DNA from: Clostridia bacterium
GTDB taxonomy: Bacteria; Bacillota; Clostridia; Clostridiales; Clostridiaceae
Direction of reading: 5' to 3'
Assembly (NCBI GenBank): GCA_009930125.1
Contig: RZYZ01000101.1
Span: 1-7,433, forward strand
Length of the DNA stretch: 7,433 nucleotides
Positions 1-4,976 of the stretch are shown here, piece after piece (position 1 is the stretch's first letter; each line of letters opens with the position of its first letter). Made by a program: the position numbers and the translations under genes. The notes below the pieces were generated by a model. The model saw only the letters and a program-made list of their open reading frames with translations, did no database searches and had not been told where the DNA came from.

Positions 1-18
1 CACTACTATTTTTGCGCA

Positions 19-51
19 AAAAAATAAGCCTCTGTCAAAACAAGAGGCCTT
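19..51 (-). terminator. Intrinsic terminator hairpin, better tail on the minus strand
   Basis: GCCTCT (28-33) pairs with AGAGGC (43-48) around a 9-nt loop. Flanking AA and TT extend the stem with one bulged C. On the minus strand the stem is followed by TTATTTTTTT, a good U-tract; on the plus strand the tail (CTTAGTATAAAATT) is poor. No minus-strand gene lies just to the right, so it may serve as a bidirectional terminator for a gene left of the window, or insulate the element from read-in. Confidence 0.55.
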
Positions 52-70
52 AGTATAAAATTAAGTCAAA

Positions 71-95
71 GAACTATCGCGAAGCGATTTTGTTC
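71..95. repeat. Short palindromic hairpin upstream of the orphan gene
   Basis: GAAC-t-ATCGC-gaa-GCGAT-ttt-GTTC: two nested inverted repeats, 4 and 5 bp, with a GAA triloop, about 34 nt before the start codon at 129. It could be a weak terminator on the plus strand (the stem is followed by TTTTGTT) or an operator for the gene at 129. The sequence alone does not decide. Confidence 0.4.
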
Positions 96-128
96 AATAA
101 TAAAAAATGATAAGAAAGGAGTAAACAT

Positions 129-572
129 ATGAAATGGGAGATGAAGGGTTATGCAGTAGTTGAAAAGAGTCCAGCTATGAATTACTTTTATTACGAAATA
201 ATCATTGATGGGAAAGAGGTCAAAAGATTTTATCCATATAAGGGCCTTAGCAAAAGTGATTTCAGAGAATATCTGGATGAATGTCAAGATTTAGTAGGTA
301 CAATTGATGAGGATGAAGTATGTTTCTGGCTTCCATTATATATTGTGTACAAATGCGATATTACGGGTGATTGGGATGCAGATGAAGATATTTTTTCATC
401 ATATTCTTTGAAAGATACTGAGATGAAATATAATGATATTGAGCCATCAGCGGAATATAAAATAATGCTACTAGAATTAAATGAACCTAGTAATTTTGCT
501 TCGACCGGGGAAATAGCTCGAGATGATTATGAAGTAATAAAAGAAAAGAGCCTGAAAGCTCAAAATAATTAA
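129..572 (+). CDS. Hypothetical acidic 147-residue protein, probable element cargo
   Basis: I do not recognise this protein. The start is supported by an AAGAAAGGAG Shine-Dalgarno sequence (112-121) seven bases before ATG. The product is soluble in appearance: no signal peptide, no membrane segment, no cysteine pairs or obvious catalytic motif. It is rich in Asp and Glu, with an acidic run near residues 82-87 (DWDADED) after a hydrophobic stretch (FWLPLYIVYKC, residues 66-76). It has many Tyr and Phe residues, giving the look of a small mixed alpha/beta protein. Codon use is strongly A/T-ended, unlike the genes from 1187 onward, which fits the idea that it lies inside a horizontally acquired element. 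It stands alone, with no downstream gene before the inferred element end. Small acidic orphans near element ends include immunity, antirestriction and DNA-mimic proteins, but nothing here proves such a role. Confidence 0.75.
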   Translation: MKWEMKGYAVVEKSPAMNYFYYEIIIDGKEVKRFYPYKGLSKSDFREYLDECQDLVGTIDEDEVCFWLPLYIVYKCDITGDWDADEDIFSSYSLKDTEMKYNDIEPSAEYKIMLLELNEPSNFASTGEIARDDYEVIKEKSLKAQNN

Positions 573-599
573 TGCCCGTGGGAAATATTAAGTTGGTTT

Positions 600-642
600 T
601 GACGTCTATGTTGATGTCTATTGACGTCTATTCTGACGTCTA
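600..642. repeat. Four direct repeats of TGACGTCTA, candidate integrase arm sites or operator
   Basis: Copies start at 600 (TGACGTCTA), 612 (TGATGTCTA, one mismatch), 622 and 634 (both TGACGTCTA). Start-to-start spacings are 12, 10 and 12 bp, roughly one helical turn, so bound proteins would line up on nearly the same face. Each exact copy contains the palindrome GACGTC. The cluster lies about 96 bp inside the tmRNA-like att sequence. That is a typical position for the arm-type sites bound by the N-terminal domain of tyrosine integrases, or for an excisionase or repressor array. I saw no further copies in the window. Confidence 0.6.
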
Positions 643-737
643 CACGGTTTTAACAAGAAATAACGATATTCAATAGGATTGTGTTATATCAATGCTTAGA
701 GAGTTATTCTTTATTGTGATGAAAATGCTGAAAATCA

Positions 738-755
738 TTCCCATCGTCTCCACCA
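738..755 (+). other. Partial copy of tmRNA 3' end (probable att site)
   Basis: The 18 nt TTCCCATCGTCTCCACCA reads as the 3' side of a T-arm (CCCAT), the acceptor strand CGTCTCC, discriminator A and CCA. It would pair with a 5' strand GGGGACG, the usual start of many Firmicutes tmRNAs, giving the G3-U70 wobble that is the alanine identity element. A73 argues against tRNA-Ser. The upstream sequence (gctgaaaatca) lacks the 5' half of the T-stem and the GTTC loop, and a protein gene ends at 572, so no full tmRNA can precede it. It is therefore a fragment, as left by site-specific integration. A tRNA-Ala with the same acceptor stem is the main alternative. Confidence 0.65.
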
Positions 756-770
756 TACGATTTAGGTAAT

Positions 771-804
771 CCGGAACCATGCATATGGTATCCGGGTTTC
801 TTTT
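771..804 (+). terminator. Intrinsic terminator, probably the native tmRNA terminator
   Basis: CCGGAACCAT (771-780), loop GCAT, then ATGGT-a-TCCGG (785-795): a 10-bp stem with one bulged A, followed by GTTTCTTTT. It begins 15 nt after the CCA of the tmRNA-like fragment and about 200 nt after the nearest protein gene. It is best explained as the terminator that ends the tmRNA transcript on the uninterrupted chromosome. Confidence 0.75.
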
Positions 805-827
805 CGAGAAAATATTTTCATATTTCT

Positions 828-910
828 TCATGCTCAATCACTTCACAGCATGGTCCTTCACTGATGAAAAAGAACAGTGTGAAGCACTCATGATTTTTAA
901 ATATTTTTTG
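828..910 (+). other. Imperfect long hairpin with T-rich tail, function unknown
   Basis: TCATG (828-832) pairs with CATGA (889-893), and CTTCACA (841-847) pairs with TGTGAAG (878-884). Inside, TTCA-ctga-TGAA can form a small apical hairpin. The structure is followed by TTTTTAAATATTTTTTG (894-910). It lies between the tmRNA-type terminator and the tRNA-Leu promoter, where no protein gene is convincing. It could be a second terminator or the remains of a small RNA gene. I see no promoter for it. Confidence 0.3.
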
Positions 911-920
911 AAAGAAGTAG

Positions 921-949
921 TTGAAAAATCTCTTATAAAGTTGTATTAT
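921..949 (+). promoter_or_regulatory. Sigma-A promoter of tRNA-Leu
   Basis: TTGAAA (921-926), a 17-nt spacer and TATTAT (944-949). Transcription would start near 956, about 10 nt before the mature 5' end of the tRNA. Both boxes are close to consensus and the spacing is ideal. Confidence 0.75.
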
Positions 950-965
950 GTAATAGTTGACTTAT

Positions 966-1052
966 GCAGATATGGCGGAATTGGCAGACGCGCTAGCTTC
1001 AGGTGCTAGTGGGGGCAACCTCGTGCAGGTTCAACTCCTGTTATCTGCACCA
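966..1052 (+). tRNA. tRNA-Leu, anticodon CAG
   Basis: The complete cloverleaf can be read. The acceptor GCAGATA (966-972) pairs with TATCTGC (1042-1048), followed by discriminator A and encoded CCA (1050-1052). The D-arm region holds GGAATTGGCAGAC. The anticodon stem CTAGC/GCTAG (993-997 and 1005-1009) encloses the loop TTCAGGT, with anticodon CAG at 1000-1002, reading CUG codons. The long variable arm (GGGGGCAACCTC) is typical of class II tRNA-Leu. The T-arm is GCAGG-TTCAACT-CCTGT. The gene is monocistronic, with its own promoter at 921-949 and terminator at 1059-1089. Confidence 0.96.
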
Positions 1053-1058
1053 GCAGAG

Positions 1059-1089
1059 AAAGACTTCATTTTTAAATGAAGTCTTTTTT
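1059..1089 (+). terminator. Intrinsic terminator of tRNA-Leu
   Basis: AAAGACTTCATTT (1059-1071) and AAATGAAGTCTTT (1074-1086) are perfect inverted arms, and the T-run continues to 1089. It starts seven nt after the tRNA CCA end. The A-rich left arm would also give it some activity on the minus strand. Confidence 0.85.
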
Positions 1090-1118
1090 CATGCCTTCTA
1101 TTCGACAGACAGCCTCAA

Positions 1119-1168
1119 TAAAAAAGCAGCAGAGATCTCCCCTGCATCAGCATGGGCAATCTCTGCTG
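1119..1168 (-). terminator. Intrinsic terminator of the aminopeptidase gene
   Basis: CAGCAGAGAT (1127-1136) and ATCTCTGCTG (1159-1168) form a 10-bp stem. An inner CCC/GGG and TGC/GCA can extend it within the 22-nt loop. Read leftward, the stem is followed by a T-run (A-run at 1119-1125 on the plus strand). It lies 19 nt past the stop codon of the gene ending at 1187. Confidence 0.8.
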
Positions 1169-1186
1169 TTTCATTTTCTTCATAAA

Positions 1187-2431
1187 CTAGGCTCTGGAGG
1201 CCAGGAACTTCTCCACTTCATCCGGTGTGATAATAATGTCCTTGGACAGATTCTCGCAACCGTCCTTGGTGATGAGAATATCATTCTCCAGTCTGATTCC
1301 GATGCTTTCTTCCTCTATGTAGAGTCCAGGTTCCACCGTGATGACCATACCTTCTTCCAGTATCACATCACGCTTGCCCACATCATGGGTGTCCAGTCCC
1401 AGGTAATGGGAAGTGTTATGGTAGTAGTACTTTCTGACTTCCTCATCCTTCTCGATGAGTCCCAGCGCTTTCAGCTCCCTGGCATAGATCTCATGGACCA
1501 GTTCGTTGATTTTGCTGTAGGGAACCCCAGGTCTTAGCATCTTCAGCACTTCATCATGAGCCTTCAGAACAAGCTCATAGAAGGTTCTCTGCCTTTCGGT
1601 GAACTTCCCGCTCACAGGGAAGGTTCTTGAAATATCTCCATGGTAATATTCATACTGCGCACCCAGGTCCAGAAGCACCATTTCATTTTCCTTCACTTCC
1701 TGGTTGTTGGCCACATAGTGCAGCACCGTGGCGTTATGCCCACCGGCACAGATGGTGGTGAAGGCGAAATCCTTCCCTCCACGGGACTTCAAAGTGAAAT
1801 CGAAGTAGGCTTCCATCTCGTTTTCCTTCATGCCGGCCTTCGCATGCCTCATGAGATTCAGGATGCCTTCCCCGGTGATTTCGATGGCCTTTCTGATCTT
1901 GTCCACTTCTTCCTTGGATTTGATCACACGCAGGCTGCAGATCTCATTATAGATGTTCTTCACCTTCGCCTGGGGATATCTTGCCTTAATCTCCTTGGCG
2001 AAAGCCACACCTCTTGTATCAAGGGAATCATAGCTGTCCTTCTCCAGATCCAGATAGATTCTGTAGAGATCTTCCTTGGCGATGGCCAGGTTCAGGAATC
2101 CTTCGAAGGTGTCTAAGAACCTGATATCCTCTACACCGGATACTTCCTTGGCTTTCTCTTCGGAAATGGTTTCTCCTACCCATTTCACCATCACCGGATC
2201 TCTTCTCTTGATGAAAAGGCTCTCTGTGACCTTTCCTTCCTGCTTCTTCACAGCAAGAATCACATGTTCTTCATCAATTCCGGTCATATAGTAGAAATTC
2301 CGGTTCGGTGTGAACTTATAGGCTTCATCTGCCGTCTTCTTCGGTGCCTGTCCGGCAAAAAGAAGAAGCATGGAATTGTCTTTCATCATTTCACCGATTC
2401 TGTTTCTTCTGCTTACATGAAAATCTTTCAT
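1187..2431 (-). CDS. pepP: Xaa-Pro aminopeptidase (M24B, aminopeptidase P)
   Basis: This cytosolic dinuclear-metal peptidase removes the N-terminal residue from peptides with proline in position 2. The 414 residues hold an AMP_N-type N-terminal domain (about 1-130) and a pita-bread M24 catalytic domain (about 170-405). The expected metal ligands are all visible: D255 (LLDLG), D266 (HGDISRTF), H342 (NTSHYLGLDTHDVG), E367 (VEPGLYI) and E382 (RLEND). The accessory histidines H239 (LHY), H338 and H349 are also present, so the enzyme should be active. An upstream in-frame ATG would add 16 residues, but ATG at 2431 has AAGGAGG six bases in front of it and begins the family-like sequence MKDFHVSRRNR. 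It is a single gene with its own promoter and terminator. A broader peptide specificity (prolidase-like) cannot be excluded, but the AMP_N domain favours aminopeptidase P. Confidence 0.93.
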   Translation of the reverse strand: MKDFHVSRRNRIGEMMKDNSMLLLFAGQAPKKTADEAYKFTPNRNFYYMTGIDEEHVILAVKKQEGKVTESLFIKRRDPVMVKWVGETISEEKAKEVSGVEDIRFLDTFEGFLNLAIAKEDLYRIYLDLEKDSYDSLDTRGVAFAKEIKARYPQAKVKNIYNEICSLRVIKSKEEVDKIRKAIEITGEGILNLMRHAKAGMKENEMEAYFDFTLKSRGGKDFAFTTICAGGHNATVLHYVANNQEVKENEMVLLDLGAQYEYYHGDISRTFPVSGKFTERQRTFYELVLKAHDEVLKMLRPGVPYSKINELVHEIYARELKALGLIEKDEEVRKYYYHNTSHYLGLDTHDVGKRDVILEEGMVITVEPGLYIEEESIGIRLENDILITKDGCENLSKDIIITPDEVEKFLASRA

Positions 2432-2437
2432 TCTATT

Positions 2438-2445
2438 CCTCCTTA
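2438..2445 (-). promoter_or_regulatory. Ribosome binding site that fixes the pepP start
   Basis: On the minus strand this reads TAAGGAGG, an almost perfect Shine-Dalgarno sequence, six nt before ATG at 2431. It lies inside the extension that would result from the upstream in-frame ATG at 2479, so the shorter protein is preferred. Confidence 0.85.
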
Positions 2446-2469
2446 GGGATATTTTCAGTCTCTTTCTTG

Positions 2470-2498
2470 ATTGTAACATACTATAGGAGAAGTCTTAA
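2470..2498 (-). promoter_or_regulatory. Candidate sigma-A promoter of pepP
   Basis: On the minus strand TTAAGA (2493-2498), a 17-nt spacer and TACAAT (2470-2475). The -10 box is good and the -35 box is weak. The leader would be about 30 nt, ending in the TAAGGAGG ribosome binding site. A TATAGT just upstream is an alternative -10. Confidence 0.45.
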
Positions 2499-2505
2499 CA
2501 GGCAA

Positions 2506-2658
2506 GCCGATATTTTCTGCACTTCATGAAAAGGTTCTGTAATCCTGCCTTTCATGATGAAATGGAAGAATATACCCCTTCTCAGAAACAGATTGCTTTC
2601 AGAGCATGAAATCTATCTCAGAATCCGTATATTTTCTGCCCCCGTTGAAAAGTTCCTT
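2506..2658. repeat. Imperfect direct repeat pair in the pepP-folT intergenic region
   Basis: Two segments about 119 bp apart resemble each other. Around 2506-2540, CCG-ATATTTTCTGC is followed by TGAAAAGGTTC. Around 2625-2658, CCGT-ATATTTTCTGC is followed by TTGAAAAGTTCC. The exact 11-mer ATATTTTCTGC occurs at 2510-2520 and 2629-2639. The right copy contains the -35 box of the folT promoter; the left copy has no matching -10. A CATGAAAAGG/CCTTTCATG inverted repeat (2525-2556) overlaps the left copy. Apart from promoters and the riboswitch I see no gene in 2432-2838. Confidence 0.35.
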
Positions 2659-2673
2659 TCCATTGTTTACAAT
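2645..2673 (+). promoter_or_regulatory. Sigma-A promoter of the THF riboswitch-folT transcript
   Basis: TTGAAA (2645-2650), exactly 17 nt, then TACAAT (2668-2673). The predicted start near 2680 coincides with the first paired base of the riboswitch (2681), which supports both calls. Confidence 0.8.
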
Positions 2674-2680
2674 AGAACTA

Positions 2681-2782
2681 GGCAAAGTAGGAATAACCGC
2701 GTGAAGTGCCAGTAGGACGGGAAGTTGCCGCTGGACGAAAAACCCATGGAGGTTTACGGTGTTTATTCCGCATTCCGTTGCC
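2681..2782 (+). promoter_or_regulatory. Tetrahydrofolate (THF) riboswitch aptamer
   Basis: This RNA binds reduced folates and controls folate transport or synthesis genes in Firmicutes. Layout: P1 GGCAA (2681-2685) with TTGCC (2778-2782); P2 GGAATAA (2690-2696) with TTATTCC (2763-2769); P3 CCAG (2709-2712) with CTGG (2731-2734); P4 AAACC with GGTTT around CATGGA (2740-2755). Conserved unpaired blocks known from the family are present: GTAG after P1, CGCGTnAAGTG, ACGAA before P4, ACGGTG after P4 and the CATTCCG segment before P1. GGAA (2720-2723) in the P3 loop can pair with TTCC (2773-2776), replacing the GGATG/CATCC-type pseudoknot of other members, a compensatory change. Downstream, CCAC (2781-2784) can pair with GTGG (2804-2807) over an AGAAG/CTTCT hairpin. 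This uses the last two P1 bases and so excludes full P1. No clear terminator precedes the start codon, so translational control is my guess. Confidence 0.88.
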
Positions 2783-2838
2783 ACAGAAGAGTCTTCTCTT
2801 TGTGTGGTTCATTCACCAATAAGGGAGGTCATTTTTTT

Positions 2839-3390
2839 ATGGAAAAAATGATAAGTTTATTCAAGTTGTCCGCACAGGAGATGAAAAAAACCAGAGTCAT
2901 CGCTCTGGGCGGTATGTTCATCGCCATCAGCGTTGTACTGTCTCTGTTCAAGGTTCCACTGGGACCAACCCTTCAGATCAGCTTCGCATCCCTGCCCATC
3001 GCTGCAGGCGGCATGCTGTTCGGCCCCTTCGTAGGAGCCATCATCGGATTCATCAGTGATATTCTGGGCTACATCGTCCGTCCCCACGGATTCTTTTTCC
3101 CAGGCTTCACATTGAACGCCATCCTCATCGGCATGTTCTTCGGTTTCTTCTTCTACAGAAAGAAACTCACCTTCATGAGGGTCATTGTAAGCGCCCTCCT
3201 GATCACGGTGGTGATCAATCTGGGACTGACCACCCTCTGGCTGAGCATGATGTATGGTGATGCCTTCATTGCGCTTCTTGGTGCAAGAGTGGTCAAGAAC
3301 CTCATCGAGTTTCCCGTCTACACTTCCCTTCTTTTCATGGTCCTGAAGCTGGTGGAAAGGCTCCGGGAGAGAATGAAGACGCTGGGTTAG
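2839..3390 (+). CDS. folT: Folate ECF transporter S component
   Basis: This is the membrane-embedded substrate-binding subunit of an energy-coupling factor transporter. It works with the shared EcfA-A'-T module, which is not encoded in this window. The 183-residue protein is mostly hydrophobic, with about six membrane segments (roughly 20-37, 48-63, 66-80, 92-105, 112-136, 155-171). The first helix has the small-residue pattern ALGGMFIAISVVLS that S components use to dock on EcfT. The N-terminus is a short amphipathic stretch and the C-terminus is basic (VERLRERMK), as expected for the inside face. Folate specificity rests mainly on the THF riboswitch in its leader; the protein alone would only say ECF S component. 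The chosen ATG has AAGGGAGG (2821-2828) ten nt before it. A longer frame back to 2725 would run through the riboswitch and is not credible. A second ATG three codons in is less well spaced. Confidence 0.88.
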   Translation: MEKMISLFKLSAQEMKKTRVIALGGMFIAISVVLSLFKVPLGPTLQISFASLPIAAGGMLFGPFVGAIIGFISDILGYIVRPHGFFFPGFTLNAILIGMFFGFFFYRKKLTFMRVIVSALLITVVINLGLTTLWLSMMYGDAFIALLGARVVKNLIEFPVYTSLLFMVLKLVERLRERMKTLG

Positions 3391-3442
3391 ACAAACCTGT
3401 GCAGGAAAATGCCAGAGCATATACAGTAAAGAATCATAATAG

Positions 3443-3482
3443 AAGATACCGGATTTCATCAGATGAAATCCGGTATCTTTAT
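3443..3482. terminator. Bidirectional terminator between folT and the ACT-domain gene
   Basis: The perfect inverted arms AAGATACCGGATTTCATC (3443-3460) and its complement (3462-3479) form a very stable stem between convergent genes. The plus-strand tail is TTTATTA; the minus-strand tail TTCTATTATG is weaker. It sits 52 nt after folT and 56 nt after the end of the kbl-tdh-ACT operon, so it can end both transcripts. Confidence 0.85.
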
Positions 3483-3535
3483 TAAGCTCTATTTCTTATA
3501 CTTTCACTACTCCATTTCCAGGAGCATTTTTCTAT

Positions 3536-3973
3536 CTATTCCACAGCCACCAGCTGAACATTGATGATGTATTCCTCCTGGTCGAAACTGTCCAGAAGCT
3601 CCTTCACACTCATGCTCATATCCGAGGTGTCGATGGTGAGATTCACACTTGCCGCATTGTTGATCGGAATATCCTGGTTGATGGTTATGATATTGGCTTT
3701 GGATTCTCTCAGCTTGTCAAGAATTCTCGAAAGCACCCCTGCCTCATGACTGATGAGGAAGGAAAAGGTCGCTTTTCTCCCCTTGCTTCCTTCAGAAAGC
3801 AGAAATACATGATCCTTGTACTTATAATAAGCACTTCTGGAGATGCCCACCGCTTTTACCCCTTCACTGATATCCTTGACCTTTCCCGTATGGATCAATG
3901 TTTTGACCTCCAGCACCTTGGAAAAAATCTCAGGGAGGATTCTGCTGTTTACAATATACAGTTCATCGTCCAT
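3536..3973 (-). CDS. ACT domain-containing protein, UPF0735/PheB family
   Basis: The protein has 145 residues, the usual size of this family. The N-terminal part (about 12-57) is helical and contains a helix-turn-helix-like stretch, DISEGVKAVGISRSAYYKYKD (about 34-54, with SRSAYYKY resembling a recognition helix). The C-terminal ACT domain (about 69-143) begins TFSFLISHEAGVLSRILDKLRE and carries the ANIITINQ strand that lines the ligand site in ACT dimers. ACT domains bind amino acids. The Bacillus subtilis relative PheB lies beside pheA, but its biochemistry is poorly defined. Here the gene is the third of a leftward operon, 28 nt after tdh. The start is preceded by AAGGTGA. Its place after kbl-tdh suggests sensing of threonine, glycine or a related amino acid. 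Regulation of this operon through the operator at 6195-6212 is possible but unproven. Confidence 0.85.
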   Translation of the reverse strand: MDDELYIVNSRILPEIFSKVLEVKTLIHTGKVKDISEGVKAVGISRSAYYKYKDHVFLLSEGSKGRKATFSFLISHEAGVLSRILDKLRESKANIITINQDIPINNAASVNLTIDTSDMSMSVKELLDSFDQEEYIINVQLVAVE

Positions 3974-4001
3974 TAAATCACCTTCTTCTTCACATTTTTC
4001 A

Positions 4002-4964
4002 TTATCTGTCAGTGATGCCGAGCTTCACGCTCAGCTTCTCCAGCATGTCGATGGTCATGGTTTCCAGATTGTATCTGGTCTTGAATCCCCACTCCTCGAT
4101 GGCAGCCGAATAGTCGATGCTGTCAGGCCAGTTGTCCGCAATACCCTGTCTTACAGGATCCACCTTGTAGGTCATCTTGAAGTCCTTGATGTGCTTACCG
4201 ATTTCCCCTGCGATCATCTCAGGATCGAAGGACATGGCGGAAATATTGAATGCGTTTCTGTGAATCAGTTTCGATGGATCCGCTTCCATCAGCTGGATGA
4301 TGGCATCCAGCGCATCAGGCATGTACATCATATCCATGAAGGTTCCTTTATCGATGTAGGATTCATAGGATCCCTTCTTCAGGGCATCATAGTAGATGTC
4401 CACTGCATAGTCTGTGGTTCCTCCACCAGGAGGCGTCACATATCCGATGAGGCCAGGGAATCTGACGCCTCTGGTATCCAGACCGAATTTCTGGAAGTAG
4501 TAGTCACAAAGAAGCTCACCAGATACTTTGGTCACACCATAGATGGTGGTCGGTCTCTGAATGGTATCCTGAGGCGTTGCAACCTTTGGTGTACTGGGTC
4601 CGAAGGCGCCGATGCTGCTTGGCGTGAAGAACTGTGTGTTGTTTTCACGAGCCACTTCCAGTGCGTTGACAAGCCCGCCCATATTGATGTTCCAGGCAAG
4701 CTGTGGGTTGGCTTCAGCGGTGGCTGACAAGAGTGCTGCCAGATGAATGACAGTATCCACCTTTTCCTTCTTGACGATGTCCGCCATATTCTGGGCGTCC
4801 AGCACATTCAGTATTTCAAATGGCCCTGCCAGAAGCGGTGAATCTTCATCCGGTCTTCTGATGTCTGTTCCGATGACATTATCCACGCCATAGTGCTCTC
4901 TTAATATGGTGGTCAGCTCTGATCCAAGCTGTCCCATGGCTCCTGTGATGAGTATTTTCTTCAT
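4002..4964 (-). CDS. tdh: L-threonine 3-dehydrogenase, extended SDR type
   Basis: It oxidises L-threonine to 2-amino-3-ketobutyrate with NAD+ in the cytosol. The 320-residue protein is an extended short-chain dehydrogenase/epimerase, not the zinc-dependent MDR form known from E. coli. Visible motifs: GAMGQLG at 8-14 (GxxGxxG nucleotide loop); the acidic D34 at the end of strand 2, favouring NAD over NADP; HLAALLSA at 74-81; the catalytic S116/S117 (TPSSIGAFG) and Y142xxxK146 (IYGVTK); and the RFPGLIG block (168-174) of this dehydrogenase group. The C-terminal substrate region holds FMDMMYMPDALDAI (209-222). The start follows kbl by 12 nt, and its ribosome binding site GGGAG lies directly after the kbl stop codon, so the two are probably translationally coupled. 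The partner enzyme removes the unstable product, which makes this assignment much stronger than homology alone. Confidence 0.92.
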   Translation of the reverse strand: MKKILITGAMGQLGSELTTILREHYGVDNVIGTDIRRPDEDSPLLAGPFEILNVLDAQNMADIVKKEKVDTVIHLAALLSATAEANPQLAWNINMGGLVNALEVARENNTQFFTPSSIGAFGPSTPKVATPQDTIQRPTTIYGVTKVSGELLCDYYFQKFGLDTRGVRFPGLIGYVTPPGGGTTDYAVDIYYDALKKGSYESYIDKGTFMDMMYMPDALDAIIQLMEADPSKLIHRNAFNISAMSFDPEMIAGEIGKHIKDFKMTYKVDPVRQGIADNWPDSIDYSAAIEEWGFKTRYNLETMTIDMLEKLSVKLGITDR

Positions 4965-4976
4965 GCTCTGTCTCCC

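Larger units (their letters stand above)
1..755. mobile_element. Distal end of a putative integrative element inserted at the tmRNA 3' end
   Basis: This is inferred from three observations. First, 738-755 reproduces the last 18 nt of a tmRNA, with no tmRNA body in front of it. Second, a strong intrinsic terminator follows directly at 771-804, as expected downstream of a genuine tmRNA. Third, everything to the left is visibly AT-richer than the genes from 1187 onward and encodes only an orphan acidic protein. The 3' ends of tmRNA and tRNA genes are well-known targets of tyrosine recombinases of prophages, ICEs and genomic islands. Integration recreates the intact gene at one end and leaves a short copy at the other. 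Here the element would extend left beyond the window and the intact tmRNA would lie at its far end. No integrase is visible, so element type and size are unknown. A degraded relic is also possible. Confidence 0.55.

Noticed and set aside
66..287. Minus-strand open frame of 73 codons overlapping the orphan gene
   Set aside because: It is antisense to the 129-572 gene, which has a strong ribosome binding site, and has none itself.
600..642. CRISPR array
   Set aside because: Repeat units of 9 bp with 1-3 bp between them are far too short and close for CRISPR.
573..755. A complete tmRNA gene ending at 755
   Set aside because: Only about 180 nt lie after the protein gene, with no T-stem 5' half, no tag reading frame and no 5' GGGGACG acceptor strand.
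779..1185. Plus-strand open frames crossing the tRNA-Leu region
   Set aside because: They run through the terminator at 771-804, the tRNA and its terminator; a perfect tRNA excludes coding there.
2432..2479. Longer pepP start at 2479
   Set aside because: It would include the TAAGGAGG ribosome binding site and candidate promoter; the added 16 residues are basic and not family-like.
1076..2529. Several plus-strand frames opposite pepP
   Set aside because: They are antisense shadows of a well-conserved M24 peptidase with all metal ligands.
2725..2838. Longer folT frame starting within the leader
   Set aside because: The extension reads through the THF riboswitch and the real ribosome binding site.
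2857..3459. Minus-strand frame of 200 codons opposite folT
   Set aside because: Highly acidic, His/Gln-rich low-quality translation, the usual antisense image of a membrane protein gene; it also crosses the shared terminator.
3843..4727. Plus-strand frame of 294 codons opposite tdh
   Set aside because: Antisense to tdh, whose SDR motifs are intact; no ribosome binding site.
4532..4807. Second minus-strand frame inside tdh, possible frameshift product
   Set aside because: The tdh frame is continuous over 320 residues with all motifs, so there is no frameshift to explain.
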